NCBI GenBank assembly: GCA_023249475.1
Contig: JAHFCO010000001.1
Location: 122,727-186,726 of the forward strand
Origin: Bacillota bacterium
Lineage (GTDB): Bacteria; Bacillota_I; Bacilli_A; Erysipelotrichales; Erysipelotrichaceae
Direction: 5' to 3'
DNA: 64,000 bases
Shown here one piece after another: positions 32,431 to 41,455 of the stretch; position 1 is the first letter of the stretch, and each line of letters opens with the position of its first letter. The notes under the pieces were generated by a model. That model was not told the origin of the DNA and searched no databases. It saw only the letters and a program-made list of their open reading frames with translations. Made by a program: the position numbers and the translations under genes.

Positions 32431-33291
32431 ATGAAAAAGAAATTGTTTCTCATCCTGCTCTCTTTTTTCCTGATTTCCTGTACCCCGTCCCGCCCGTCCT
32501 TTACCTTGGATTCCTATCCGATCGTCGACGGTTCCACCGTCACGATCCCGCTCTCCGAAGCGATCTGCGCGGCATTGACGGAGAAAACCTTGGAGGAAGT
32601 ACGACCCTACATCGTCCACAATAAAACCCATACCGCCTACCTGAACCTCATCGACAAGAAGGCCGACTTGATTTTCGTCACCTCGCCTTCCGCCGATGAA
32701 CTCAAATATGCCGGCGACCACGGTGTCGACATGGTGGTCGTCCCGGTCGTCGCGGAAGCGTTCGTGTTCTTGACCCATGCCTCCAACCCCGTCGACAATC
32801 TCACGATGAAGCAGATCCAAGACATCTATACCGGCAAGATCACCAATTGGAAGCAGGTCGGCGGGGAGGATCTTCAAATCATCGCGTATCAGCGTCCGGT
32901 CAATTCAGGGAGCCAAACCGGTTTCTTGGAATTGGTGATGAAGGGGCTTACCCCGATGGTCGCGCCCACGACCCAGGTCATCGCCGACATGGGCGGTTTG
33001 ATCGACGTGGTCGCCACCTACGACTACCAATCCACCGGCATCGGGTATTCCTACTATTATTTCGTCACGGACATGTGGGCGAACGAGAATGTGAAACTGT
33101 TGAAAGTCGACGGGGTTTATCCGGATGAAACGACGATCACCGCCAAAACCTATCCGATCAACACCGCCTATTACGCCGTCTACCGCAGCGATGAGAAGAA
33201 GAACGGCGATGTCCGTCGGATCGTCGACTGGTTATTGAGCGACCAGGGACAACGACTCGCAAAGGATGCGGGCTATGTTAACGTGCGCTAA
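32431..33291 (+). CDS. PstS-like substrate-binding lipoprotein
   Basis: 286 residues: lipoprotein signal peptide ending LISC (Cys17), then a type II periplasmic-binding fold of the phosphate-binding PBP-like group (DLIFVTSPSADEL, TMKQIQDIYTGKITNWKQVGG, QRPVNSGSQTGF). The QDIY-G-I-NW and SGSQTGF patterns are the PstS anion loop. The usual pst transporter genes are not next to it, so it may be a sensor or a moonlighting binder. It overlaps the following lipoprotein gene by 17 bp and shares its promoter. Confidence 0.85.
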   Translation: MKKKLFLILLSFFLISCTPSRPSFTLDSYPIVDGSTVTIPLSEAICAALTEKTLEEVRPYIVHNKTHTAYLNLIDKKADLIFVTSPSADELKYAGDHGVDMVVVPVVAEAFVFLTHASNPVDNLTMKQIQDIYTGKITNWKQVGGEDLQIIAYQRPVNSGSQTGFLELVMKGLTPMVAPTTQVIADMGGLIDVVATYDYQSTGIGYSYYYFVTDMWANENVKLLKVDGVYPDETTITAKTYPINTAYYAVYRSDEKKNGDVRRIVDWLLSDQGQRLAKDAGYVNVR

Positions 33292-34756
33292 GTTCGGATT
33301 GATGTTGCTACTGATGGTCGGATGTACCCAATCCACCGACCCCTTGGTCGAATTCGACACACCGATCCCGATCGAAAACCCTGTCGGGAAAACCATCCTT
33401 TCCCCGGTGACGTTTGACGCGGTCTATGAAAACCCGATCACGTATGAAGACATGCATGAGTTTCTCTACCCCTCTTCGAATTGGATCGCGATCCAAGGGT
33501 TGAAAGACGAAACGATCCAGGCGAACATCAATGCGGCGGTCAAAGAAGCCTATGATCGATTGATCACCTATGCGAAGTTGGAATCATTGCCTCCCTATCG
33601 CGGGTTGAAGAAGAAAATCGAGGACGATTCGATCGGTTATCCGACCGTATCCACCGCGGTTTCATACAATAAAAACAATATCTTGTCGATCGTGGTGAAC
33701 GGACAGTACCAATTCATTTCCAAGGACGGCTCCCAGCAGGTTTTCGTAAGTGCCGTCGAAGCGTTGAACTTCGATTTGACGACGGGTCGTCAACTGAAGA
33801 TCGGCGACCTCTTCACCAACGATACACCGGCGAAAGACATCCTCGATCCCTTGGTCTTCGAACTCATCCGGCTAAAAAGCTCTGAGTATATCGATTCGTC
33901 GAATTATCCCTTTGTGGGGGGATATGGATTCCTCGAAGAAGTGTCGCCGTTCAAGGGGGTCCAAGGCAACCAGGTCTTTTCGTTGGACACCACCGGTCTC
34001 AATCTCTACTTCGATTACAGGACACCCCATTTCGACACCCGTAACCTGACCTTCATGTTTACGATCCCTTTCGCCTTGATCGAGTCGAATTTCGCCGGGA
34101 CGCTCCGCTACCAAAGCGAGACCTCCCCGTTTCTTAAGAAGGTCGCTTCCTATTCTTATCTCTACACACACTCGGGACAGAAACGGATTACGATCCAAGA
34201 CGATTCGACCATGGACGGGCATCCGTATTACCGCTATATCAGCTATCCCGAAACGACGGAACCTTGGGTTGTTGATCGGATCCATGCGATCGACGATTCC
34301 TCCTCGCAGCGAATCAACGCGTTGTTTGATGGGAAAATCACGTATGCGTATCGATCAATCGTCTTTTATACGGTCGGACCCTATTCAAACATCGACGTAT
34401 ACACTTCGATTCAAGGGGTAGACCGATATGTCTACCTGCAGGAACATGAAAGCTACGATGAGACCCACAAACGGATCGTATTCAAGGAACTGTTTGTTGA
34501 GGGCTATGACATCTCCCCCCTTTTACGCAAGAAAATCAATGAACAACTCTCCTACTTCAATTCCGAGTGGGGGATGACGGATCATATCGAAACCTATCTC
34601 GCCAACCTTAGCTTCAAGGTCGACTTTCAAGGAATCACCGTCGACTCCTATGCGGAATCCTCGTTCAACCATAACGTATACATGATCCAGATCCATCTCG
34701 GTTATGATGAGATCGGTTGCGAAAACCTGAAGATGTTTGCGGACTACTTCAACTAA
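33275..34756 (+). CDS. Lipoprotein with DUF3298/RsiV-like domain
   Basis: 493 residues: lipobox LMVGC (Cys17), then two related extracellular regions. Residues about 85-200 (VSYNKNNILSIVVNGQYQF..., LNFDLTTGRQLKIGDLF) match the DUF3298-type domain of PdaC and the RsiV anti-sigma factor, which bind peptidoglycan or lysozyme. The C-terminal part (about 330-490) is Tyr-rich and unrecognised. The start at 33275 is preferred (AAAGGA 8 bases before it). Coupled to the PstS-like lipoprotein by overlapping frames, suggesting a surface complex. Confidence 0.75.
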   Translation: MLTCAKFGLMLLLMVGCTQSTDPLVEFDTPIPIENPVGKTILSPVTFDAVYENPITYEDMHEFLYPSSNWIAIQGLKDETIQANINAAVKEAYDRLITYAKLESLPPYRGLKKKIEDDSIGYPTVSTAVSYNKNNILSIVVNGQYQFISKDGSQQVFVSAVEALNFDLTTGRQLKIGDLFTNDTPAKDILDPLVFELIRLKSSEYIDSSNYPFVGGYGFLEEVSPFKGVQGNQVFSLDTTGLNLYFDYRTPHFDTRNLTFMFTIPFALIESNFAGTLRYQSETSPFLKKVASYSYLYTHSGQKRITIQDDSTMDGHPYYRYISYPETTEPWVVDRIHAIDDSSSQRINALFDGKITYAYRSIVFYTVGPYSNIDVYTSIQGVDRYVYLQEHESYDETHKRIVFKELFVEGYDISPLLRKKINEQLSYFNSEWGMTDHIETYLANLSFKVDFQGITVDSYAESSFNHNVYMIQIHLGYDEIGCENLKMFADYFN

Positions 34757-34800
34757 AAACGGCCTTCCCCTCTGAAAGTATCGGGTGGAAGGCCGTTTTT
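34755..34800. terminator. Bidirectional intrinsic terminator
   Basis: AAAAACGGCCTTCC / GGAAGGCCGTTTTT, a 14-bp perfect stem with an 18-base loop between convergent genes. Confidence 0.85.
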
Positions 34801-35580
34801 CTATTCCGATTGATCTCTGAAATCCTTCGGTGTCTTCTTGAATTTACGTTTGAAATGACTGTAGAAATTACTGGTGAAGCGGATGCCGGAACGCAACGCG
34901 ACTTCCGAGATCGGAAGGTCGGTCTGTGCAAGCAATTCCCTGGCGAGGAACAAGCGACGGTCGCAGATGTATTGGTGGGGCGTCTGTCCGATGTATTCGT
35001 CGAACACGCGGATGAAATGGAATTTACTATAATCGATGGTATCGGTGATATCATCCAACACGATCCGTTTACTGATGTTCTTATCCATGAACAAGAGGGC
35101 GTTGCGGATGAAATCGCGTTGCTTGGCGTCTTTACCGGTATTGACCGGAAGTGCCTTGAGGAGTTTCGATAAAGATTCGCTTACCATCGGATCTAGGCAA
35201 CTCAGTAAGAACTCGTCGAAATGACGGGGGTCGACTTGGCTGGGTACGCGCAGGTGGTTGCGCATCAATTCGGCTTGCGGGCAGTTGGTTCCCACCAGGA
35301 AATCCCCCGAACCTTGCGCATAAAGGAAGTGGACGCCGTTCTCAAGAGGAATCAACACCAGTTCGTTGGACAGGATCACTTTCTCGGACTTCGCATGTTT
35401 GACGATCGCGTGCCCGCTGCGCAGATAAAGCAACAGACAATCGTTTTTCCCCTGGGCCTTGATTTGTACGGCGGCGTTTTCAAAACGGAGCGTACCGGTT
35501 TCACGAATGGAAAACGAGTCGTCCCGCATGTCCAGGATCCTCGATTCATAGTGGATAGAATTCAAATTTTCGAATAACAT
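34801..35580 (-). CDS. AraC-family transcriptional regulator
   Basis: 259 residues: an N-terminal cupin-like sensor region (about 1-110) and a C-terminal double helix-turn-helix (about 165-255) ending with the family signature GIRFTSNFYSHFKRKFKKTPKDFR. The effector is unknown. Two 12-bp direct repeats lie just upstream (35612 and 35662) and look like its binding sites, pointing to autoregulation and possibly control of the esterase gene. AAAAGGA precedes the start. Confidence 0.9.
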   Translation of the reverse strand: MLFENLNSIHYESRILDMRDDSFSIRETGTLRFENAAVQIKAQGKNDCLLLYLRSGHAIVKHAKSEKVILSNELVLIPLENGVHFLYAQGSGDFLVGTNCPQAELMRNHLRVPSQVDPRHFDEFLLSCLDPMVSESLSKLLKALPVNTGKDAKQRDFIRNALLFMDKNISKRIVLDDITDTIDYSKFHFIRVFDEYIGQTPHQYICDRRLFLARELLAQTDLPISEVALRSGIRFTSNFYSHFKRKFKKTPKDFRDQSE

Positions 35581-35611
35581 GGCCGGTCCTTTTCTGCTTT
35601 TCGCCTACAAT

Positions 35612-35673
35612 ATTATGCAAGTTTCGAATAACGTACTCTATTATTGTAACTCATAAACTGAATTATGCAAGTT
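35612..35673. repeat. Two 12-bp direct repeats, candidate AraC operator
   Basis: ATTATGCAAGTT occurs at 35612-35623 and again at 35662-35673, exactly 50 bp apart, inside the AT-rich gap upstream of the AraC-type gene. Spaced direct repeats fit an AraC-family dimer. Confidence 0.6.
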
Positions 35674-35697
35674 GATACTTACAAAAACATAGGAATG

Positions 35698-35722
35698 AAA
35701 AAGGATGACTTTCGTACATCCC
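35698..35722 (-). terminator. Intrinsic terminator of the esterase gene
   Basis: GGATG / CATCC stem followed by TTTTTC on the minus strand. Confidence 0.5.
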
Positions 35723-35730
35723 TTCAATGG

Positions 35731-36633
35731 TCAATTGTTGGTTTTAAAGAAGCGGATCATCTCGTCCATGACATCCAGACTCTGGGGATAAATCAGCTTG
35801 ATGTTGAAGACATGATAGAGTTTTTCCTTTTTCTCCATGACCCTGAGCTTGTGTTTGATCCCCTTTTCTTTGAGTTCTTTATCGAACTGCAACGTTTCGA
35901 TGATCAAGTCGTCGTTTTGCGTGGTCAAGAGATAGGATGGGGGGAACGCGGAATGAAGGTTGTTGGAAACGGAACTGTAGGGGAACAACGGATGGTTCAT
36001 GAAGTCTTCGCGGTCGAAGAGGGTTTTGGCGGTCAGATCGCGATGGGGGTAGTCGAGTTTGGCGTTGAGTAAACGCACCAGGTCGTAGACCCCGCAACTC
36101 AAGCCCAAGCCTTTGATGACGACCTTAGGGCAAGTGAGGTTGAACTTATCCGACAGTTCCTGGCTTAACAGCGTATTCGCCGTCAGTGCGCTCAGATGCG
36201 CTCCGGCGGAATCGCCGACCAGATAGACCTTGGATGCATCCAGGTCGTATTCATCCCCGTGTTCTTCGATCCATTTCAATGCGGAAACACAATCTTCGAG
36301 TTGGGCGGGGAAAGGTGCGTCGAAACCCAGTCGATAGTTGATCGTCAAGACGCCGTACCCGCGACGGGAGAGTTCCATGCCGTAGTACTTGTAATAGGTG
36401 TCCTTATGTCCGTAGACCCAGCCGCCCCCGTGGATCTGCACGATGACCGGGAGTTTCCCTTCATAGACCAAGGGACGGGCGATGTCCATGCGATGCATCG
36501 GATCGCCGTCCTCAAGATAGGGCACATCCTCCACCAGGCTCATCCCCGTCGGCCGGGGCGCTTTCTTGTAGTATTGCCGATCCATTTCGGCGATTCCTTT
36601 CCACATGATTCGCAGCGGTTTGTTTTTGATCAT
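35731..36633 (-). CDS. Alpha/beta-hydrolase esterase (HGGG / BD-FAE type)
   Basis: 300 residues. The oxyanion-hole motif HGGGWVYG (about 68-75) and nucleophile elbow GDSAGAHLS (about 140, Ser) place it with hormone-sensitive-lipase/BD-FAE-like esterases; an Asp and His for the triad are expected in the C-terminal part (TTQNDDLI, LYHVFN). Probably a cytosolic esterase of small acyl esters; substrate unknown. A TTGACA -35 (36676-36681) with a weak -10 lies upstream, or it is read from the ChrA operon. Confidence 0.88.
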   Translation of the reverse strand: MIKNKPLRIMWKGIAEMDRQYYKKAPRPTGMSLVEDVPYLEDGDPMHRMDIARPLVYEGKLPVIVQIHGGGWVYGHKDTYYKYYGMELSRRGYGVLTINYRLGFDAPFPAQLEDCVSALKWIEEHGDEYDLDASKVYLVGDSAGAHLSALTANTLLSQELSDKFNLTCPKVVIKGLGLSCGVYDLVRLLNAKLDYPHRDLTAKTLFDREDFMNHPLFPYSSVSNNLHSAFPPSYLLTTQNDDLIIETLQFDKELKEKGIKHKLRVMEKKEKLYHVFNIKLIYPQSLDVMDEMIRFFKTNN

Positions 36634-36682
36634 AGTTTACCTCGTTGACTCCATTTTGGTCTTGTCGAAACGCGTTGTCAAG

Positions 36683-37771
36683 TTAGAGAAGGAGCCCAAG
36701 GACGGCACCGGCCAAGATCAACCAGGTCGAATTGACTTTGGTTGAAATCAAAACGATGAAACTCCCCAGGAAGATCAGGAGCGAAGAAAGGTCGATAAGC
36801 GCCGCCATGCCCAGTTTGATCGACACCGCCGCCATCAAGGCGATGGATGCCGCGTTGACGCCGTCCAAGACCCAGGAGATGCGCTTGGATGCGCGCATCT
36901 TGGCCAGGACGGGATGCAGGAAATACACCAGCAGGAACGAAGGAAGGAAGATGCCGAGGGTCGCAAGCATCGCCCCGCTGAACCCGTGGATCAGATACCC
37001 GATGAAGGTCGCCGTGGTGAATACCGGACCCGGGGTGAACTGTCCCACCGCGACCGCATCCAAGAGTTGTTTCGCGGTGATCGCGCCATACTTCAATACG
37101 AATTCGGACTCAAGGAAGGAAAGCAGGACATAGCCGCTGCCATAGAGAACCGAACCGATTTTTAAGAAGGTCAAGAAAAGCAAGATCAGCGACATCGGTT
37201 CGACGGCAAGCGCCTTCCGTCGGTTCTCACGCAGTTCGAAATAAACGTACGTCAAGAAACCCGCCGCCAGCAGCAAAGGGATTTCCGAATAGCCCAAGAG
37301 CGACAAGGCAAGCACGATCGTGAAAATCACGAGGGCTTCTTTTTTCTTCAACAGCGTTTTGGATAAGCGATACAAGGCTTGGGCGACGATCGCCAGCACG
37401 ACCGGCTTGACCCCGTCGAAGATCCCGGCTATCGCCGGTAGACTGCCGTAGTTCACGTAAACCACCGCCAATGCCAAGACGATCGCCATCGCTGGGAAAA
37501 TGAAACTCACCCCGGCGAGAACCAATCCGATGCTTCCTCCGCGCTCCAAGCCCAGATGGATCGCCATCTCGGTGGAGTTGGGACCGGGGATCAGGTTGGT
37601 GAACCCCAGAAGATCCACGAAACGTTCGCGGGAGATCCATTTCCGTTTCGTGATGATTTCGTCCTCCATCATCGCGATGTGGGCGGCCGGACCGCCGAAC
37701 GCCGTCAGTCCGAGTTTCCCGAAGACGGAGACGATTTCTTTATAGGTTTCTTTCGTATAGTTTTTTTTCAT
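36683..37771 (-). CDS. Chromate transporter, two-domain ChrA
   Basis: 362 residues with about ten membrane helices in two homologous CHR halves; each half carries the family's GP motif (FGGPAAHIAMM and NLIPGPNSTE in the first, QFTPGPVFTT in the second). ChrA exports chromate in known cases, but many homologues have no tested role. It lies 9 bp downstream of the MFS gene in a PadR-led operon, so it may be one part of a general efflux response. Confidence 0.9.
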   Translation of the reverse strand: MKKNYTKETYKEIVSVFGKLGLTAFGGPAAHIAMMEDEIITKRKWISRERFVDLLGFTNLIPGPNSTEMAIHLGLERGGSIGLVLAGVSFIFPAMAIVLALAVVYVNYGSLPAIAGIFDGVKPVVLAIVAQALYRLSKTLLKKKEALVIFTIVLALSLLGYSEIPLLLAAGFLTYVYFELRENRRKALAVEPMSLILLFLTFLKIGSVLYGSGYVLLSFLESEFVLKYGAITAKQLLDAVAVGQFTPGPVFTTATFIGYLIHGFSGAMLATLGIFLPSFLLVYFLHPVLAKMRASKRISWVLDGVNAASIALMAAVSIKLGMAALIDLSSLLIFLGSFIVLISTKVNSTWLILAGAVLGLLL

Positions 37772-37780
37772 GTTTCTCCT

Positions 37781-38995
37781 TTAGCGCGTTTCAACGCGGG
37801 CGTTTTCATCTTTCCCGAAGAAGATGAAAATGCATGTCCCCACCAATCCAAGGAACCCTGCGGTGATGAAGTTCGCCGATGGGGATAGATTCCATAGGTA
37901 GGCGCTGGACAGAGAGACGATCGATACGACGAAGTCCCGCAACAGATAATAGGTACCGAACATCGAGGCTTTCGTCCCCGAGGGCGCTAGCTTCACGATC
38001 AAGGCTTTGCGTGTCGGTTCCCCGAATTCCTTCAACCCCCGGATCACAAAGGCGAACATCAGCATCTCCATCGACCTTGACATCAAGAGGATCCAAGGGA
38101 AGACGGTGAAGAACCCGAAGGTGATCGCGACCAAGGTCTTACTGGAGGTGCGTTCGTTGAGGATCGCCACCGGAATGTACACCAGCATCGCGACGACCAT
38201 CTCGATCAGAGTGAGAAGACTAAAGGACAAGGCGGGGAACTTGTTCACCTGCATGACCCAGAGCACCACGAAGGCATAGGGGATTTGTTCGGCGAATCGG
38301 ACGAAGATATCGCTCAACAGGAGCGTTTTCAGTGCCCCCGGCATGTTTCGATAAGTCGTGAGAATGTTGGGGGTCGAAGATTTCACGCTTTGTTTGTCTT
38401 CCACGTACTTCCAGAGGAAGAAGAGGGCGAAGATCCCGAGTCCAAAAGCAAAGGCGAAGGCGATCCGCGCTCCTTCGCGGATCCCGTAGGCTTGGATGAA
38501 GAACGCTCCCAAAATCGGTCCAAGCGCCATCGGGATGCGTCGTACCAGTGAATGAAGGGAAACCCCCATCGTTTGTTTTTCCACCTTCACGGTCGAAGAG
38601 ACCAAAGACAGAATCGCAGGCAGGGATAACGCCGTCCAAGAGATAAAGAAAATCGCACCGAGGAGTACGGCTTGCCAGTACGGAAAGACGATGACGATCA
38701 GATAACCGACCAGGGAAACACAGGTATAAGCGATCAGGGCGCGTTTATAGCCGAACCGATCGGAGATCGCCCCGCCTACGAACGAGTAGATCGCACTGAG
38801 GAAGTTGTCCATCGCGTTGAGGAAACCGACCGCATAGACCGATCCGCCGATCGCGATGAGATAGACGGGAAGGAATCGCTCCCCCATCTTTTCCCCGAGT
38901 CCAAGCAAGACCACCATGCCCAACATCGACAAGACGCTGGGATTCACGCCGAAGAACTTCTTTACCCGTTGGAAACGTTGCGGCTTACTTGTCAT
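37781..38995 (-). CDS. MFS transporter (drug efflux-like)
   Basis: 404 residues with twelve predicted helices; the motif-A loop reads GGAISDRFGYKRAL (about 68-81). No substrate can be assigned. The start at 38995 has AAGGGTAACC before it and overlaps the end of the PadR repressor gene by 11 bp, so it should be derepressed together with it. Efflux of a toxic compound sensed by PadR is the likely role. Confidence 0.88.
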   Translation of the reverse strand: MTSKPQRFQRVKKFFGVNPSVLSMLGMVVLLGLGEKMGERFLPVYLIAIGGSVYAVGFLNAMDNFLSAIYSFVGGAISDRFGYKRALIAYTCVSLVGYLIVIVFPYWQAVLLGAIFFISWTALSLPAILSLVSSTVKVEKQTMGVSLHSLVRRIPMALGPILGAFFIQAYGIREGARIAFAFAFGLGIFALFFLWKYVEDKQSVKSSTPNILTTYRNMPGALKTLLLSDIFVRFAEQIPYAFVVLWVMQVNKFPALSFSLLTLIEMVVAMLVYIPVAILNERTSSKTLVAITFGFFTVFPWILLMSRSMEMLMFAFVIRGLKEFGEPTRKALIVKLAPSGTKASMFGTYYLLRDFVVSIVSLSSAYLWNLSPSANFITAGFLGLVGTCIFIFFGKDENARVETR

Positions 38996-39311
38996 GGTTA
39001 CCCTTCCCCCTGATTTCATCGACCAGTTCAACCAGGTAGGAAAGCGCGAGCTTCAGCTCCTTCCTTCCGTTTTCAGTGATCGAGTAGTATTTACGGATCT
39101 TGCCGTCCACGTTGATCGGCGCGACCGTCAACAACTCTTCCTTCAGCATCCCGTGCAGGATCGGATAGAGCGTCCCCGGTGAACTATTGTATCCGTGTTC
39201 ATGCAGTTCCTCCAGCAACCATCCGCCAAAGACGGGTTCTTCCTTGGCGTGGTGGAGGATATGCAGACTGATGAAACCGGTCTGGAGTCGTTTGCGCAGT
39301 TTGTTTTCCAT
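38985..39311 (-). CDS. PadR-family transcriptional repressor
   Basis: 108 residues: winged helix with the PadR signature HGYNSSPGTLYPILHGMLKEELL (about 39-61) and a short C-terminal dimerisation helix, the PadR-s2 size class. These repress efflux or detoxification genes until a ligand binds. It heads the operon with an MFS exporter and ChrA. A nested palindrome covers the transcription start, consistent with autorepression. Confidence 0.92.
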   Translation of the reverse strand: MENKLRKRLQTGFISLHILHHAKEEPVFGGWLLEELHEHGYNSSPGTLYPILHGMLKEELLTVAPINVDGKIRKYYSITENGRKELKLALSYLVELVDEIRGKGNHDK

Positions 39312-39320
39312 TGTCCCCTC

Positions 39321-39384
39321 ACTGATATCGTACTTCGATATCGATTTACGATATCAGTATACCAAGGATACTGAAAAGTGACAA
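39321..39384 (-). promoter_or_regulatory. PadR operon promoter with nested palindromic operator
   Basis: Promoter TTGTCA (39379-39384), 17-bp spacer, TATACT (39356-39361). Overlapping it downstream is ACTGATATCGTA-N14-TACGATATCAGT (39321-39358), with a second palindrome TCGATATCGA (39335-39344) on the same centre. Confidence 0.75.
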
Positions 39385-39404
39385 GAGCGATGCAAAAAAG
39401 CCAT

Positions 39405-40106
39405 TCACATGGCTTTCTTCATTTCGACGATGAGGAAATGGGAGGGTTGGATGGCAAGGAGGTCGAGGTTTTCTTCCACGATTTCAAGCGCATCCCCCGC
39501 GAAGAGATCGACGCCGTTCACATCGGCCCGACCTTCGATCAACACCAGATAGGCCTGTCTGCCGGTGTGGACGATGAAGGTGCTTTCGGTCGAGGCTTCC
39601 ATGTCGATGGCGAGGAGGTTGACGTCCTGGTTCAGTTTGATCGGGGCGTCGCCTTCTTTGGAGGAAACCAGATGCAGCCACTTGTTCCTGCGGTCGACCC
39701 AGGGGAAACGGAAATCGCCGTAGGCCGGGGTATGTCCCTTCTTGTCCGGGATGATCCAAAGTTGCAGGAAACGCAACGGTTCATTGCCGTTGTTGTACTC
39801 GCTATGCAGGATGCCGGTCCCGGCGCTCATGTATTGCACTTCGCCGCGTTTGAGGGTATGGGCGTTCCCCATCGAATCCCGATGGGTGATTTCCCCGTCG
39901 ACCACATAGGTCACGATCTCCATGTCGTTGTGGGGATGAAGGTCGAAGCCGTCATTGGCTTTCACCAGGTCGTCGTTGAGGACACGCAACACGCCGAAGC
40001 GCAGGTTCTCGGGATTGTAGTATTCCGCGAACGAAAAATGAAAGCGGGACTTCAGCCATCCTTTGTTGGATAGAAACATTCTCTTCGCATCGAGATACCG
40101 GATCAT
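39405..40106 (-). CDS. Pirin family cupin protein
   Basis: 233 residues, double cupin. Metal ligands His57, His59, His101 and Glu103 (FDLHPHNDMEI, ILHSEYN) are all present. The N-terminal half is the conserved catalytic cupin; some pirins have quercetinase activity or act as redox-sensing partners of regulators or metabolic enzymes. The start at 40106 leaves a normal distance to GAAGGTGG. Single gene with a strong promoter (TTGAAA-17-TATATT). Confidence 0.92.
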   Translation of the reverse strand: MIRYLDAKRMFLSNKGWLKSRFHFSFAEYYNPENLRFGVLRVLNDDLVKANDGFDLHPHNDMEIVTYVVDGEITHRDSMGNAHTLKRGEVQYMSAGTGILHSEYNNGNEPLRFLQLWIIPDKKGHTPAYGDFRFPWVDRRNKWLHLVSSKEGDAPIKLNQDVNLLAIDMEASTESTFIVHTGRQAYLVLIEGRADVNGVDLFAGDALEIVEENLDLLAIQPSHFLIVEMKKAM

Positions 40107-40131
40107 CATCCCACCTTCTTTCAGTATCCAT

Positions 40132-40160
40132 AATATAGCGGCTTCGATCCTTTCTTTCAA
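40132..40160 (-). promoter_or_regulatory. Sigma-A promoter of the pirin gene
   Basis: TTGAAA (40155-40160), 17-bp spacer, TATATT (40132-40137) on the minus strand. Confidence 0.75.
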
Positions 40161-40174
40161 GAACCGTGCCCTTC

Positions 40175-40202
40175 TTGCGCTTTACGGGGAGCGTGTTACA
40201 AT
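40175..40202 (+). promoter_or_regulatory. Promoter of the second iron alcohol dehydrogenase gene
   Basis: TTGCGC (40175-40180), 16-bp spacer, TACAAT (40197-40202). Confidence 0.55.
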
Positions 40203-40237
40203 GAAACCAACAGAAACCACCCAGGAGGTGCGACAGT

Positions 40238-41446
40238 ATGAAAGCGTATGCCCGTTTGTATCAGGCCGTTTTCCGTCTCATTCTACCGCGTATGCCTTGG
40301 CGTCAGCCGGAATTGATCAAAGGGGAAGGGAGTGTCGCTTCGATCGGAAGCGCCGTAAAGGCCTACGGGGTCGACCGTGCCCTTTTGGTAAGCGATCCGG
40401 GTTTGGTTCGATTGGGTTTTGTGGACCAAGTCCGCGAACATTTGGAGAAGGCGAACGTACGTGTCGTCATCTATGACAAGACACAGGCCAATCCGACGAT
40501 CGACCAGATCGAAGAAGCGTTGTTGCTGTATCGCGAAGGATCGTGCCAGGGCATCGTCGCCTTGGGTGGCGGTTCTCCGATGGATCTGGCGAAAGCCGTC
40601 GGGGCGCGGATCGCCATGCCGAATAAAACCATCCCTCAACTCAAAGGGATCTTGAAAATCAAACACAACCTTCCTCCGTTGTTTGCGATTCCGACCACGG
40701 CGGGGACGGGGAGTGAAGTGACGGTCGCGGCGGTCGTGACCGATTCCAAGACGAAAGAGAAATATGCGATTTCCGATCTTCATCTCATCCCGATCCTGGC
40801 GATCCACGATCCTTCGTTGACGGTCGGCTTGCCTCCCCACATCACGGCGACGACGGGATTGGATGCGCTCACGCATGCGGTGGAAGCGTATCTGAACCAT
40901 ACGTCCATGCCCGTTACCAACCAAGAGTCCGAGGAAGCGGTACAACTGATTTTCAAGAGTTTACTGAAGGCGTATGAGAACGGCAACGACATCCGGGCAA
41001 GGGAAGACATGCAGAAAGCGGCGTTCCTTGCCGGAGCCGCCTTTACGAAAGCCTATGTCGGATATGTCCATGGCTTGGCGCATCAACTGGGGGGCTTCTA
41101 TGGGATTCCCCACGGTTTGGCCAACGCGGTGATCCTGCCGATCGTGCTGGATTATTACGGGGAGAAGGTCGAAGGGAAACTCGCGCGCTTGGCGGATGTC
41201 GCCGGCCTATCCACCCCGGCGATGAGTAAGAAAGAAAAAGCGGGTGCGTTTAAAAACGCGATCAAGGAAATGAACCGCACGATGAACATCCCCCAGACCC
41301 TTGACGGGATCAAGGAGGAGGATCTGGCGATCCTGGTTCAACGGGCGTTGGCGGAAGTCAATCCGGCCTATCCCGTACCGGTGATCCTTAACGGGAAGCA
41401 GTTGCTTGAACTCTACCATAAAGTAATGAAGGCATCGTCACACTGA
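40238..41446 (+). CDS. Iron-containing alcohol dehydrogenase
   Basis: 402 residues of the iron-ADH family, a different branch from the gene at 14209. It shows GGGSPMDLAKAVG (about 109-121), PTTAGTGSEVT (about 151-161), the ligand region TGLDALTHAVEAYL (Asp, His) and GYVHGLAHQLGGFYGIPHGLANAV (two His). An N-terminal extension of about 25 basic/aromatic residues precedes the core. It probably reduces a short aldehyde or oxidises a polyol. AGGAGG precedes the start. Confidence 0.93.
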   Translation: MKAYARLYQAVFRLILPRMPWRQPELIKGEGSVASIGSAVKAYGVDRALLVSDPGLVRLGFVDQVREHLEKANVRVVIYDKTQANPTIDQIEEALLLYREGSCQGIVALGGGSPMDLAKAVGARIAMPNKTIPQLKGILKIKHNLPPLFAIPTTAGTGSEVTVAAVVTDSKTKEKYAISDLHLIPILAIHDPSLTVGLPPHITATTGLDALTHAVEAYLNHTSMPVTNQESEEAVQLIFKSLLKAYENGNDIRAREDMQKAAFLAGAAFTKAYVGYVHGLAHQLGGFYGIPHGLANAVILPIVLDYYGEKVEGKLARLADVAGLSTPAMSKKEKAGAFKNAIKEMNRTMNIPQTLDGIKEEDLAILVQRALAEVNPAYPVPVILNGKQLLELYHKVMKASSH

Positions 41447-41455
41447 CGATGCCTT
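41429..41455. terminator. Bidirectional intrinsic terminator
   Basis: AAGGCATCGTCA / TGACGATGCCTT with a CAC loop, overlapping the stop of the alcohol dehydrogenase and the end of the EIIB gene. Confidence 0.8.
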
